A stretch of 64,000 bases of DNA from contig CM065804.1 in NCBI GenBank assembly GCA_033398695.1, forward strand, positions 10,215,001 to 10,279,000. Direction: 5' to 3'. The stretch is from Orobanche coerulescens. Taxonomy: Eukaryota > Streptophyta > Magnoliopsida > Lamiales > Orobanchaceae. Below the pieces are notes generated by a model that worked only from the letters and a program-made list of their open reading frames with translations, ran no database searches and was not told the DNA's origin. Below, piece by piece: positions 1 to 9,295 of the stretch; the first letter of the stretch is position 1, and each line of letters starts with the position of its first letter. A program made the translations under genes and the position numbers.

Positions 1-360
1 CTTTGAAGAAACGCCTTGGAAGTACCGATCTCTGAATTTTTTTAACAAAATTGAAGAAAATAAACAAACGGGGAGATGCTTACCGGGTGGAGAAAGATGA
101 TGAATCTGTAGAATAACTTTGCTTTCCATAATGCAGTCAAAATAAAAGTTTACTCCCCCCATCCATGTGTTAAGGGTGTGTTTCGTAGTCTACCCAATAA
201 GCTGATGCTACTCTGAGTATCGTTGCGTGTAGGCTAGTTTACGGCGTACTAAACTGAGTTTTTTAAATACGCTGAAAATGAAAGCTAGTTTATTTCTGCC
301 AGACGTGCACATTAATTTAGTGGTTTCAGATTCGAAACCCAATTCATGCTTGTGGAAAAC
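1..360. other. Intergenic, no gene seen
   Basis: AT-rich sequence without a supported reading frame. On the minus strand there is a donor-like G|GTAAGC at about 84 and an acceptor-like TTCAG at about 32, but the implied intron of about 53 nt is too short for a normal plant intron, so no exon is called. Confidence 0.4.
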
Positions 361-745
361 AAGTAAATTAACCATTAAACTTATATGGTGGGTTGGAGTA
401 CCCCACCGTACTCTTAATCTACCCCTTGTACTCGTGATAAACAAACATTAATCTTATACGGTGGGTTGAAATAGAGGAATGCTACATCTACAAACAAACT
501 TCCACAAAAACACCCACAAAATGACGTGTCAGTGGGTGATTGGTGTATTTTGTGGCAGTTTCTCTCTCCTCTATCTGATTACACCAATCACCCGCTGCCA
601 CATCATTTTGTGGGTGTTTTTGTGGAAGTTTGTTTGTGGGTGTAGCATTCCTCGTTGAAATATCCCTTGTACTCGATAGACAACCATTAATCTTATATGG
701 TGGGCTGGAGTACTCTTCGTACTCCTGATCTACCCCTTGTACTCC
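361..745. repeat. Degenerate tandem repeat split by a MITE
   Basis: A unit built from the words CATTAATCTTATAYGGTGGG and CCCCTTGTACTC occurs about three times, near 370-440, 447-473 plus 654-680, and 680-745. The middle copy is interrupted by the MITE at 474-653. Removing the MITE and one target duplication restores a continuous unit. Confidence 0.6.
474..653. mobile_element. Mutator-like MITE, 180 bp with long TIRs and 9-bp TSD
   Basis: The first ~50 bases, starting GAGGAATGCTACA, are repeated as a near-perfect reverse complement at the end, finishing TGTAGCATTCCTC. The element is flanked on both sides by GTTGAAATA (465-473 and 654-662), a 9-bp direct repeat. Long terminal inverted repeats with 8-10 bp duplications are the hallmark of Mutator-like elements. 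It has no coding capacity, so it is a non-autonomous MITE. Confidence 0.85.
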
Positions 746-1659
746 TGATACTCTTGATTGTATTTATATATTTTTTTTTTCGATAATGACAAAAATGGTA
801 GTGATTTAGTGGCTATAAATTTCTTTACTAATTTATTTTCCTGATTTTTCATCATGTTTATACATTGATTAATGATATACTTCCTCCACGTTTGTCAATA
901 AACAACTTCTACTATTAATAATCTAAATTATTCTTATTAAAAATGGTAAAAAGTTGATATTTTTAAAACATGCTAGAGAATCTAGTAAGGATGGTTAAAA
1001 GTAAATGTGAAAGATGTAGAAATTTAAACATTGCAGTGCTAACAGAATGTACGTATCTTACACAAAACATAAAATCTATCGAACTCTAAAAGCATGTAAA
1101 CTTTATAACTATATGAACTTTAATATATCAAGAAAATTGGAAAACATTAGGGAACGTGCTCGAAAAATCTCGAAATATTTTGATTTTTTTAAAAAAATCC
1201 AAAACATACCACAAAACCGAAATTTTAGTCGATGTACATTTAATTACCTCTTTATCCAATTTACAAAGAAAATAAAAATTATTCCACATTGTCTAGGGTT
1301 ACAAAAGAATATAGTCAAAGGATACAAAAACATCAAAAACTATGGGAAGAAAAAAAACCAAATTCAAACCCCCCTCAAGGTCTCTTGATCCCATCCTTAA
1401 CAAGGAAATTAACCTCAATTATTACCTCTATGCATGCATATGTTTCTCTTTTCTTTTTGAAAGCCAAAAATCCATGCATGGACATGTAAATTACCTTTTT
1501 ATCCATGGAAACGAATCTAAGCCGGACCACCTAGTTTCAAGTGAGATCCTCAATTCTACTTGATGTCTCGCCCCATGTTATTCATAGGAACATCATATGA
1601 AATACAGAAAAATGGAATACAAGATCTTAATCATCACCGCGCGCCCCGGAATTCATCGA
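746..1659. other. AT-rich intergenic, downstream of the MIZ1-like gene
   Basis: Short plus-strand reading frames here are lysine and asparagine rich, overlap one another and show no domain. They are ordinary open frames in AT-rich DNA. The last ~100 bases probably hold the 3' untranslated region of the minus-strand gene, but no clear poly(A) signal was identified. Confidence 0.5.
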
Positions 1660-2370
1660 TCATACCCTCACAAAGAAAATACTCAATTCAGGCCCTTGAT
1701 TCCCATCCGGGCTCAACATGTACAGCGTTTCGGAATCCTTCGAGCCCACGACCCGATCGAAATGAGCCCGCATATACGCCATCTCCCCGTCGGGCCCCTC
1801 TGCCTCCGACCGGCCCGGAAGAACACCGGCTCCCATCGACACCGCCTTCAAAACTTCCATCACGTGCAAATCCTCCTCGTTTGCCTCGCGCTTAACCCCG
1901 TACCCGATTTTCTTCCCGTTACAATACATCGTCCACAGAGGCTCGTCTAGAAGCTCCGTTTTATCCTTTTCCGGTCGCTTTTCGCATTCGAGGGCTATCC
2001 TCACCATGCCGAGGCTCATTTCCTTCTGGAGGACGTGGGTCTGCATGGCGAGCTCCACCACCGCTGACGGCAAGGTTCTGGAATTTTCCTGGATCGAGAG
2101 GCTGACACGGCCTTTTCGGTAGCCGAATAGGGTTCCGGTGACTCGGGCTCCGGCGACGATCTTGTTGTCCGGCAGGCGGCCTCCCGGGAGGGAGGGGAGC
2201 TTGCAGGCGGGGGTGATGATGGGGAACGATCGGAACACGTTGCGGAAAACGCGGAAGACTTTCACGGACTTGCTTTTCTTCTTGGTGGAGGGCTGAACGA
2301 GGGTGAGCACCGCCGTGGTTGGGGTCGCCGGCGGTGGCGGCGGCGGAGGAGTGGATGTCTCTCCCATCAC
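1660..2370 (-). CDS. MIZU-KUSSEI 1-like protein (DUF617)
   Basis: A single uninterrupted 236-residue frame and the only convincing host gene here. The N-terminus is proline rich (about residues 7-14), then lysine/serine rich. From about residue 55 to the end it matches the plant DUF617 family: GTLFGYRKGRVSLSIQE, a LQKEMSLGMVRIALECE stretch, LWTMYCNGKKIGYG, and the typical ending GPELSIFFVRV. The founding member, Arabidopsis MIZ1, is needed for root hydrotropism and is linked to the endoplasmic reticulum; most paralogues are uncharacterised. An intronless gene of 230-300 codons is normal for this family. The ATG at 2370 is followed by a second Met codon, so the start may lie one codon later. 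Composition is far more GC-rich than the flanks. Which paralogue it is cannot be told from sequence alone. Confidence 0.93.
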   Translation of the reverse strand: MMGETSTPPPPPPPATPTTAVLTLVQPSTKKKSKSVKVFRVFRNVFRSFPIITPACKLPSLPGGRLPDNKIVAGARVTGTLFGYRKGRVSLSIQENSRTLPSAVVELAMQTHVLQKEMSLGMVRIALECEKRPEKDKTELLDEPLWTMYCNGKKIGYGVKREANEEDLHVMEVLKAVSMGAGVLPGRSEAEGPDGEMAYMRAHFDRVVGSKDSETLYMLSPDGNQGPELSIFFVRV

Positions 2371-3202
2371 CGGATTAGCAATGGGAGATGAGCATGAGAC
2401 GGGACAATGCTTTTTTTTTTCCTGTGCGCGCGTGGGAGAGAGAAACAGGTGGTTAGAGAGGGAAATAGGTTTGATGGAATGGAATCAGGCGGTGGTTGGC
2501 CGGCTGAGGAAGAATACGATTGGCAAAAATGTGGTGGCCGATATATTTGGGAGAAATGAATCTTATATTGAAAAAGTTACAAAAAAAAAAAAAAAAAAAA
2601 AAAAGAGAGAAGAAGATAACAATGGCTGTAAATTTCCACGGAAATGCATTTATATTATTTCATTATTATATTTTATTTATTTTTAATTTATCTTGGTTTG
2701 GTGGAAGAAGGATCTCCAAGGTACTCGGAACTAAAAATAGTTATGGGGCATACGATATAATGAGTCCAAATCTTGGAAATTTATCTTCATTGGGAAAATT
2801 TGATTAAGATTAATTAACGTGATTTTGATTTTTTATTTCAATTTTCTACAAATTTGAACTTTTTAAAGTGATAAATTTGGAGTGAAGTATGAAAATTTGC
2901 GTAGCAAATAATAGCATGTATTATACATTGCTTCACAAATTAGTTTTAGCATAATCTATCAATCTATATATAATTATAATTCCTGACATGGTAGCTTGAA
3001 CCATATTCACCGAAAGTCCATTCGAATTTTGATTTGAACTCACTTGTATGAAACACACTTAGTTAAGATGAACAAGCCTTAATCACTAGGCCAAAGCAAT
3101 TAGATGGTAAATGACTGTTATAATATAATAATATACCTACTTAATCTACCTAAATTAGAATTAGAACTTACACAAATTAATTTTTAAGTTTTCCTGCAAT
3201 GA

Positions 3203-3203
<1 letters not shown>
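2371..3203. other. Upstream region of the MIZ1-like gene
   Basis: Read on the minus strand, 2371-2460 is pyrimidine rich (runs of CTCTCT), as is common in plant 5' leaders. A run of 24 A residues lies at 2581-2604. No TATA box could be assigned with confidence. The remainder to 3203 is AT-rich with no supported feature. Confidence 0.4.

Positions 3204-3256
<53 letters not shown>
3204..3256. repeat. (TA)n microsatellite, 53 bp
   Basis: A pure TA dinucleotide run immediately 5' of the element at 3257. Shorter TA runs lie at 3621-3638 and 3918-3936, so each of the two neighbouring elements is bordered by TA repeats on both sides. Confidence 0.95.
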
Positions 3257-3258
<2 letters not shown>

Positions 3259-3620
3259 GTAAGTTCAGGTGAGACGCCCATATTTCGTGAGAAATAAGAA
3301 TGAATTTGGGCCCTTGATTATTGTAGATCAATAGTCCATATCTATTTTCGATTGTGCAAAATGTTTTAACTGTTTGTGCAATGATTTATTTATACATGAA
3401 TATTATTGCACAAAGTGTATTCAGTTATTGCATAAAATGTATCCAGTTGTTACACTATGATAATGTTGCACAGAATGTCTTAAGTTGGTGCACAATGCTG
3501 TGCAACAATATTATTGATTTTATGCCAAACAATTATACATTTTGTGCAACTTTCATAACATTTCGCACAGTCTCACGAAAAATGCCTTGTCACGAAGTAT
3601 CATTCTTACCAGAACCCACC
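3257..3620. mobile_element. TA-microsatellite-embedded element, copy T1
   Basis: It begins GGGTAAGTTCAGGTGAGA and ends TCTTACCAGAACCCACC, so its ends are imperfect inverted repeats, and TA repeats border it. The interior holds several degenerate copies of a TTGCACAAAATGT-type word. It shares AGAAATAAGAATGAATTTG with copy T2. No protein is encoded. It resembles the microsatellite-associated elements reported in plants (for example Micron in rice), but I cannot assign a superfamily. Confidence 0.6.
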
Positions 3621-3662
3621 TATATATATATATATATAGGTGGGTTCTGGTAAGAATGATAC
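3597..3662. repeat. Perfect 66-bp palindrome
   Basis: The left arm (3597-3629, starting GTATCATTCTTACCAG) is exactly reverse-complementary to the right arm (3630-3662, ending CTGGTAAGAATGATAC), with TA repeats at the centre. It arises because the 3' end of T1 abuts the inverted 5' end of T2 across one TA run. Confidence 0.9.
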
Positions 3663-3917
3663 TTAAGTTAAGAAATAAGAATGAATTTGATCCATATATT
3701 TTGATTAAATGAATGACCTAGATTTATTCTCACAAAAGCTTATGCATAGAATGTAATATTCTAGTGCATCGATATTTTGAGGCATATAATGCAGAGTTTT
3801 TATGCATTGCAAGTTTGATGCACGAAATGCATATATTGCATGTATAAGCCAATCTGGACCGTACATCACATACAAATCAATGATTCAGATTTATTCTGAA
3901 TTCACAACATAAAAACC
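3639..3917. mobile_element. TA-microsatellite-embedded element, copy T2
   Basis: It begins GGTGGGTTCTGGTAAGA, ends ACAACATAAAAACC and is again bordered by TA runs. The interior holds repeated TGCAT/ATGCA words instead of the TTGCAC words of T1. The shared 5' part and shared target type put T1 and T2 in one family. Confidence 0.55.
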
Positions 3918-3936
3918 ATATATATATATATATATA

Positions 3937-4059
3937 CATCGTGATATATAATAAAAATCTGGTAATTGTTAATCTTAAACTAATGATAATGTTCAATTTC
4001 AATCCAAATTCATATAATCAACGTGTAATATTAAGAATAATTATTAACTAATAGCATCA
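3937..4059. other. Short intergenic gap
   Basis: AT-rich sequence, no feature seen. Confidence 0.4.
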
Positions 4060-4300
4060 TCTTTGTTACTATTTTCTTATTTATCCGTGAATGCGCACAA
4101 TAGCAGTGCCTTTCGATTCCTTGTGTACGAATCTAAAGTATCTGAGATTCACAGAAATTCAATTATAAAATCAAGGAATGCATCATTCTTTAAGAATGTA
4201 TTCCTTGTAAAAATGCAGTTGAACAAGATATGTCATCAGTTTGATGAACTTCCAAAACTAGATAATGAGAATGAAATGGGGAGGAAGTTCTAGGCATCCA
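4060..4300 (+). pseudogene. Copia integrase/RT hinge fragment (plus strand)
   Basis: The plus frame reads AHNSSAFRFLVYESKVSEIH and SRNASFFKNVF, which matches the segment after the integrase C-terminal domain of plant Ty1/Copia polyproteins. No complete domain and no LTR is attached. The same protein segment occurs on the opposite strand about 0.6 kb away, so this is part of an inverted, decayed duplication. Confidence 0.75.
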
Positions 4301-4379
4301 TTTGATGAAATTCCAGGCTTCGTAATGAAGCAATAACAAGTATCATCCTAATGAAAGTTATTCTCGTCACCGGAGAATA

Positions 4380-5425
4380 TGTATAAAGTAGTCTAAGCCT
4401 TCACGTTGTCTGTAGCCCTTGACTACGAGCCTAGACTTATACTTGTCAACAGTTTCATCCATCATTTTCTTCTTGAAATCCACCTTTATCTTAGTGGCGT
4501 ACATTTTGGAGGTAAATCCACTAGTTCCCAAGTATGATTCTGCAATATAGAATCAATTTAGCTTTTGATAGCCTCCTTCCGTAGAGGTTCATCTTGAACT
4601 CACAACTTCCTTATAAGTTTGAGGTTCCTGTTCGAGCAAATGGGTGAGGAAATATGGTCTATGAGTTCTCCGTCCTTTATCATTTGTTCATCCTCGGTTC
4701 ATTATCATTATCACTTCTTTGTCTTCATTATCTACATCCATTGACTCATCAGCCTGCTCGGATGATATATGGTGTACAATTGTAGTTTTACAAGGAAACA
4801 TATTCTCAAAGAATGATGCATTCCTTGGTTCCTAATTATGTTCTTACGAAGAATGATGCATTCCTTGATTCCTAATTCTCGAAGATATGTTCTCAGGCAC
4901 TTTGAATTCATACAGAAGAAACTATAGACATTGCTATTGTAGCTTATCCATTGAAAATAAATCAACTTTTTTTCTGCCGATATTGACTTTCTTAGGCGTT
5001 TGTATCATTAGCACATTTGCTAGACCTACCCACACTTTTATGTAATAGTAGGAAGGATTAACTCTTTTCCACAATTGATAAGGAGCTTTATCCCCTTTCT
5101 TACGACATATCTTATTCGAAAGATAGTTCGCCGTTAAGAAGGCTTCCCCTCACATATTTTGTAATAGCCCTAAATTAGCAACATCACATTCATCATCTCT
5201 TTTAGAGTGTGATTCTTGCATCCAACCACTTCATTTAATTGTGGTGCATGACCTCATGAAATAATGTTGTGTTGGAAACAATATTAACCAAATGGTTCAA
5301 TATATTCACCTTCACTGTCACTCCTTATTACTTTTATCTTTGCGTTCAAATGATTCTCAACTTATGTTTATAAATAATGAACTCTCTTTAGCTTGAACTC
5401 CTACAAAATAGACCTTCAACATCAT
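4380..5425 (-). pseudogene. Copia integrase-to-RT relic (minus strand)
   Basis: Reading down from about 5420, broken minus frames give a GEAFLTANYLSNKICRK-like integrase stretch near 5100-5200, KVWVGLANVL near 5000-5050, the ASFF hinge segment near 4780-4900, HTWELVDLPPKC near 4510-4550 and DKYKSRLVVKGYRQREGLDY near 4390-4450. This is the canonical order of a plant Copia pol from integrase into the reverse transcriptase N-terminus. Stops and frameshifts are frequent. No LTR was found, so it is an old truncated insertion. Confidence 0.8.
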
Positions 5426-5885
5426 CATTTTAACAGCGGTTCTAAAAGAATAGATGTCAAAATACCGCGCGACATAAACCATAATTTTTAGAACATTTTT
5501 AGAGCGGTTCCATGAAAAATTATCAATTAACAGCTGTTTTAAAAGAATTGATGTTAAAATGGCACAATAATCAATTTGGTACTTATCCTAGTCCGGTAAT
5601 TTCAGATTTTATTAATGAGGTGGTTTGGCTAAAATGAATTTGATAAATAAAATTTCAGTAAAAAAGATAACCGTCCCTTCGAGACGTCGAGATATTCGCC
5701 CAAATCGCCCTTCGATCCGATGGAACTTGAGCTGGCCGAGCGGCAACGGTGCGCGCATGCATGCACATGAGGGCCGCCCAATCCTACATATACTTATGTA
5801 TCTACTTGTTTATTAAATGGGTCTTACTTTTTCAAGAATTATATCTTGAAATCCGACACAGAAAAGGAACGAAAAATCTTGTTGA
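5426..5885. other. Spacer with a duplicated 30-bp word
   Basis: Two similar words, AACAGCGGTTCTAAAAGAAT near 5432 and AACAGCTGTTTTAAAAGAAT near 5531, sit ~100 bp apart and recall subterminal repeats of CACTA transposons, but no terminal CACTA is seen. The rest, up to the LTR at 5886, is unassigned and includes a purine/pyrimidine alternation near 5752. Confidence 0.3.
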
Positions 5886-6404
5886 TGTAATATTCGCACT
5901 TTCTATTTTACGTAATTTTTATTTTTTGTGTATTATGAGTTGCTTGTAATTGTTTTGGTATTCTAATACTATTTTGTTCTGCATTCTTGACCATCCGAAT
6001 GATTATCGGAGTGGTTTTATGGGAATATGCATATTAGTGTAACTTTTCCGCGTTTAGGCTCGATTCTTGTAAATCTTGTTTGAAACTGATGTTTTGTTGT
6101 TTCTACGAGTTCATTTAATATATTTAGACCTGTTATGCATTCGGGGATTGTTATCCAACCTCAAATAATGAATTTTCGGGAGTTTGGGCAGATTTATAAT
6201 TTTTCCATAGTTTTGAGCATGGATATTTGGAGTTGTTTTCCGCTATATCGGATGGTTGGAATTATGTATTTGCTTAGCCCTTGAGCTTGTGTGTTGGTAT
6301 TCTTCACAACATTTCACCGTTCAAGTATAACCATTGAGTTTTGCGTCTTTCGGAACGTGTTCGAATTGATCGAGCTCCACAGATGTGTTGCTGAAACGGA
6401 GCAG

Positions 6405-6744
6405 TTAGCGCACGCTAAATATGCAGCTAGCGCGCGCTAATGTGACCTTTGTAGCGCACGCTAAGCTCGTCTGTAGCGCGCGCTAATCAGGCTGGGCAGA
6501 AGGTTTATGGGTTTTGGAATGAGTTAATTAGCGCACGTTAATGCCCCCATTACGTACACTAATGAGATTGGACAGAACATTCTGGAGCTGGGCAGAAAGT
6601 TCAGAAAATTCTGGACCAAACCAGTTAGCGCACGCTAACACATACATTATAGCACGCTAACAGGACCAGGTATAAGCTTCTGGACTATAGTTCTATATTT
6701 TTAGCAGTTAGCGCATGCTAAACATGTCCCTAACACGCGCTAAA
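6405..6744 (+). repeat. Palindrome array, TTAGCGCRCGCTAA type (element C U3)
   Basis: About nine copies of TTAGCGCACGCTAA or TAGCGCGCGCTAA and close variants are spaced roughly 20-100 bp apart. The spacers reuse words such as CTGGGCAGA and TGGACAGAA. The last copy ends about 10 bp before the TATA box at 6754. Confidence 0.9.
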
Positions 6745-6753
6745 CCTCGTCTG

Positions 6754-6760
6754 TATATAT
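6754..6760 (+). promoter_or_regulatory. Probable TATA box, element C LTR
   Basis: TATATAT directly follows the palindrome array. The same array-then-TATA order occurs in elements D, A and B. Confidence 0.6.
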
Positions 6761-6851
6761 TCAATTCAAGTACATGTATTACATTATGTTATGTATGATG
6801 CGAATTCGACATGAATGACGATTTGTGAAAGACGTGTGTGAGTTGTTGTTC

Positions 6852-6985
6852 TTCCACTTGGGGACGGTTCGACGGGACCTCTGGGGCCGATACTAATGGG
6901 TACGGCCGCGGAAGTAGTTTTCCACCTGGGAATGGTTCGACGGGACCTCTGAGAACCGAGAATAATGGGTACGGCCGTGGGTTAT
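6852..6985 (+). repeat. Two-copy minisatellite, 68-bp period (element C LTR)
   Basis: Copies start at 6852 and 6920 and share GGTTCGACGGGACCTCTG and AATGGGTACGGCCG. It is positioned like the minisatellites of elements G, D, A and B. Confidence 0.75.
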
Positions 6986-7142
6986 CAAGTGTGGTTTTTC
7001 GTGATGATGATATGGTTTCCATGATGATGATGTTTTGATGAAAATATGGTATTCTGGAATATTGTTTCCCAAATGTTCTAAAAATGTGATGGTAGTGTTG
7101 GATTATATTTGTATATAATGTTGTGTAATTGTGGAATTGCAC

Positions 7143-7159
7143 TAGCCATTCAAATGCTA
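7143..7159 (+). other. LTR hairpin, element C
   Basis: TAGCCATT pairs with AATGCTA around a two-base loop with one bulged C, and is followed by ACCCC. It corresponds in position to the hairpins at 26127-26150 (G) and 34165-34188 (D), with different stem bases. Confidence 0.5.
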
Positions 7160-7222
7160 ACCCCTTAAATGGGAGAAATGCATTTCATGTATTTCAGGTA
7201 TCGGACGACCCGAGGAGCAAGC

Positions 7223-8701
7223 TGTAGGTCACAAGTCATCCAGGAATAAGTCTAGGTGGGTGTGAATAGACATATTGAAACTCTTAAACTCTTTTCTTCG
7301 AAGAGTGAGTTTCTCAGCTGATAGATATGCGGAAATCAGCTGATGACGAAAACAAAACTAAGCAATGGAACAGTAAAGTATGAATGCAACAGTTAAGTGT
7401 GATGCTGAAAACAGTAAAACACGCAGGCAATTTATAGTGGTCTCAGAGGTGGGGTAATCCTCTACTAATCCACTTTCTCGAAACCAGTTGGAGATGAATC
7501 TACTATAATTCTCAACCAGTGATAAATATTACAGTGATTCTTTTACTTAGCTACAACAACTTCCAACCAGTGGAAATCTCGTCGTTGCAACTCCTCTTTG
7601 ACTGCCTAGCACCACTTGATTCTTCAAATCCTCGGATGCCTATCAGTCTCGCAACTTCGACCAGTGAAGTACCCCGAACTCAGGTTTTAAGACAAGAGTG
7701 TTTGTCTTCTCCAACTAAGAGATTTCTTCAAATAAGAACTTCGAGTACTGCTCTTTTCACGATGTTATATGATTGATTTGATTGCTTTGATAACTTTGAT
7801 CACTTGAGAGTTTTGTTCGCATCGTTCTGCTCAACTTCAAATCTTTGGATATATATAAGTGTCGATCATTGAGCATACTTCATAGCCGCTGCAAATCTTG
7901 TAACAAATCCGTCCGTTGGTGAGAAAGACTTCATTTTTTTTCTTTCTGAACGTTGCAAGGCTGTATTCCCATATTTTAATCCATCTTTCGACCGTTGTGA
8001 AGACTTGCATGTGAGGCGCCGAATTTTTCGAATATAATAAGATTAAAGTCTTCAGTGGTAGGTCTGGATGAATTATTTAATTCATATCCTTTGCGGGAAT
8101 CTCTCCAATTTGTCCCTTAACGATTGCATGTGACTTTCCGTAAATATTGACTATTCAACGCATGCTGACGTAGACTTGGAGTACTTGGCTGATCTCTTAT
8201 AAGTCAAGCTGTCTGATGTCCAGTCAACTTCTCTGCAGTTTGGACTTCTCTGCCGATGACTTCTCTGATGTCCTGTTGAGACTTGCCTGATCAGATGACT
8301 TGTCTGAAGTCTTCTGTCTTGATGAATTTTAACTTAGATGTTGGTCAGACTTCAGATGTCTTGGTCTGCTGATCACTTGACTGCAGTCTGGTCAACCATC
8401 ACTGATGAATTTTTGTTTCTCTGATTTAGACTTGACTGTGACTTTGGCTTTACTAAAGTGTTTGTTTTACACTTCTCTGAAGTACTTATCTGTACTTTTG
8501 TACTTAGCCTATTTTGAGCCTAACTTAAATGGCCTATAGAAGATACTCATTTGGTTCTTCTTTGCATTTTGCCAAGTATTTAACTTAACATAATTTGGCC
8601 TATGGAAGATACTCATCTGGTTCTTCCTTACATTTTTGCCAAGTAATAAACATTTGAATTACAATAATGACATCATCAAAATCTAACAAGTATTCCTAAC
8701 A
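7223..8701 (-). repeat. Element S 3' LTR (1479 bp)
   Basis: It is collinear over its whole length with 44012-45469, with scattered substitutions and small indels. Termini are TG..CA. Short reading frames inside it, such as 7519-7776, recur in the other LTR and are not genes. Confidence 0.93.
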
Positions 8702-8716
8702 AATTCCCCCTATTTT
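8702..8716 (-). other. Polypurine tract, element S
   Basis: Read on the minus strand this is AAAATAGGGGGAATT, immediately upstream of the 3' LTR start TGTTAGG. This is the expected plus-strand primer, and the preceding TTGCCATTATCA is typical of SIRE elements. Confidence 0.85.
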
Positions 8717-8944
8717 GATAATGGCAAAACTTAAGCAAATTATTCAAATGAACAGGTCTGCACTTGAGTGCTAGACACAAACTAAAATCAGTCTAGTTTT
8801 GAGACAACTGGGGATTGTCGTTCAAAAGACTGTGATATTAATTTTTCTGTATTGTTTTACAAGTACATAGCTTTCAATGATAAAAAACAAATACAGGAAA
8901 ATTACAAGTACAAAATTTACATCAAAAATATGAGTTCAAACAAA
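8717..8944 (-). other. Element S 3' untranslated region
   Basis: Short non-coding stretch between the end of ORF3 and the purine tract. Nothing else seen. Confidence 0.5.
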
Positions 8945-9246
8945 TCATTTGCCTCTGCCTCTGCCTCTGCGGATAGGCTGCTTGGAAGGTCTGATCATCT
9001 TAGCTCCTATGGACCTCTTATGGACAGGTGCCAGACCATATTTCCTCGTTATGATCAGCGAGGCAAAATCTTGATCACTAGGAGTTGACCATTTGTTTTT
9101 CTCACAAAGCTCTCTGATCTCTCTCTGTAGTGCAAGCTCATCCAACTCGTTGTCCAACCGAGTAGGCGGTTCTTCTGCTCCAAAAGGAAGGTATCATTGG
9201 ATAAACATGCCAATTGGCTGCATATTTAAGCATAATCTTCCATAGA
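8945..9246 (-). pseudogene. Element S ORF3, C-terminal end
   Basis: The terminal frame (9157-8945) contains LDNELDELALQREIRELCEK and ends in basic IRRGRGRGK, encoded by a CTGCCT microsatellite. Upstream to 9246 the frame continues with coding-like sequence such as CSQLACLSNDTF, broken by stops. It is the downstream part of the ORF split by element H; the upstream part is at 16451-19292. Confidence 0.6.
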
Positions 9247-9295
9247 GTAACGTATATACGAAAAAAAAATACATACAAAGGTATTCCGATACCAC
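9247..9295 (-). other. PBS-like sequence and 36-bp LTR duplication, element H
   Basis: Just past the LTR end (minus strand) lies GTGGTATCGGAATA, similar to an initiator-Met-tRNA primer-binding site. It is followed by a 36-bp copy of LTR bases 9367-9401 (contains CGTATATACGTTACT). A PBS here is unexpected because this LTR also has a purine tract on its other side. Confidence 0.6.

Larger units (their letters stand above)
5886..7222 (+). repeat. Element C 5' LTR, left part
   Basis: The LTR begins TGTAATATTCGCACTTTC, aligning with the start of the G LTR at 23778. It contains a palindrome array, a TATA box, a short minisatellite and a hairpin. The last five bases, CAAGC (7218-7222), are the target duplicated by element S. 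The joined LTR is about 1.67 kb, shorter than relatives; the leader segment with a candidate splice donor seen in D, G and A is missing. Confidence 0.8.

Noticed and set aside
32..84. Possible short minus-strand intron with GTAAGC donor and TTCAG acceptor
   Set aside because: About 53 nt is too short for a plant intron and the flanks show no protein similarity.
1047..1950. Several overlapping plus-strand frames of 60-117 codons
   Set aside because: Low-complexity AT-rich frames or antisense of the MIZ1-like gene; no domain and no conserved start context.
5426..5565. Possible CACTA transposon end from a duplicated AACAGCGGTT word
   Set aside because: No CACTA terminus, no TSD, only two degenerate words.
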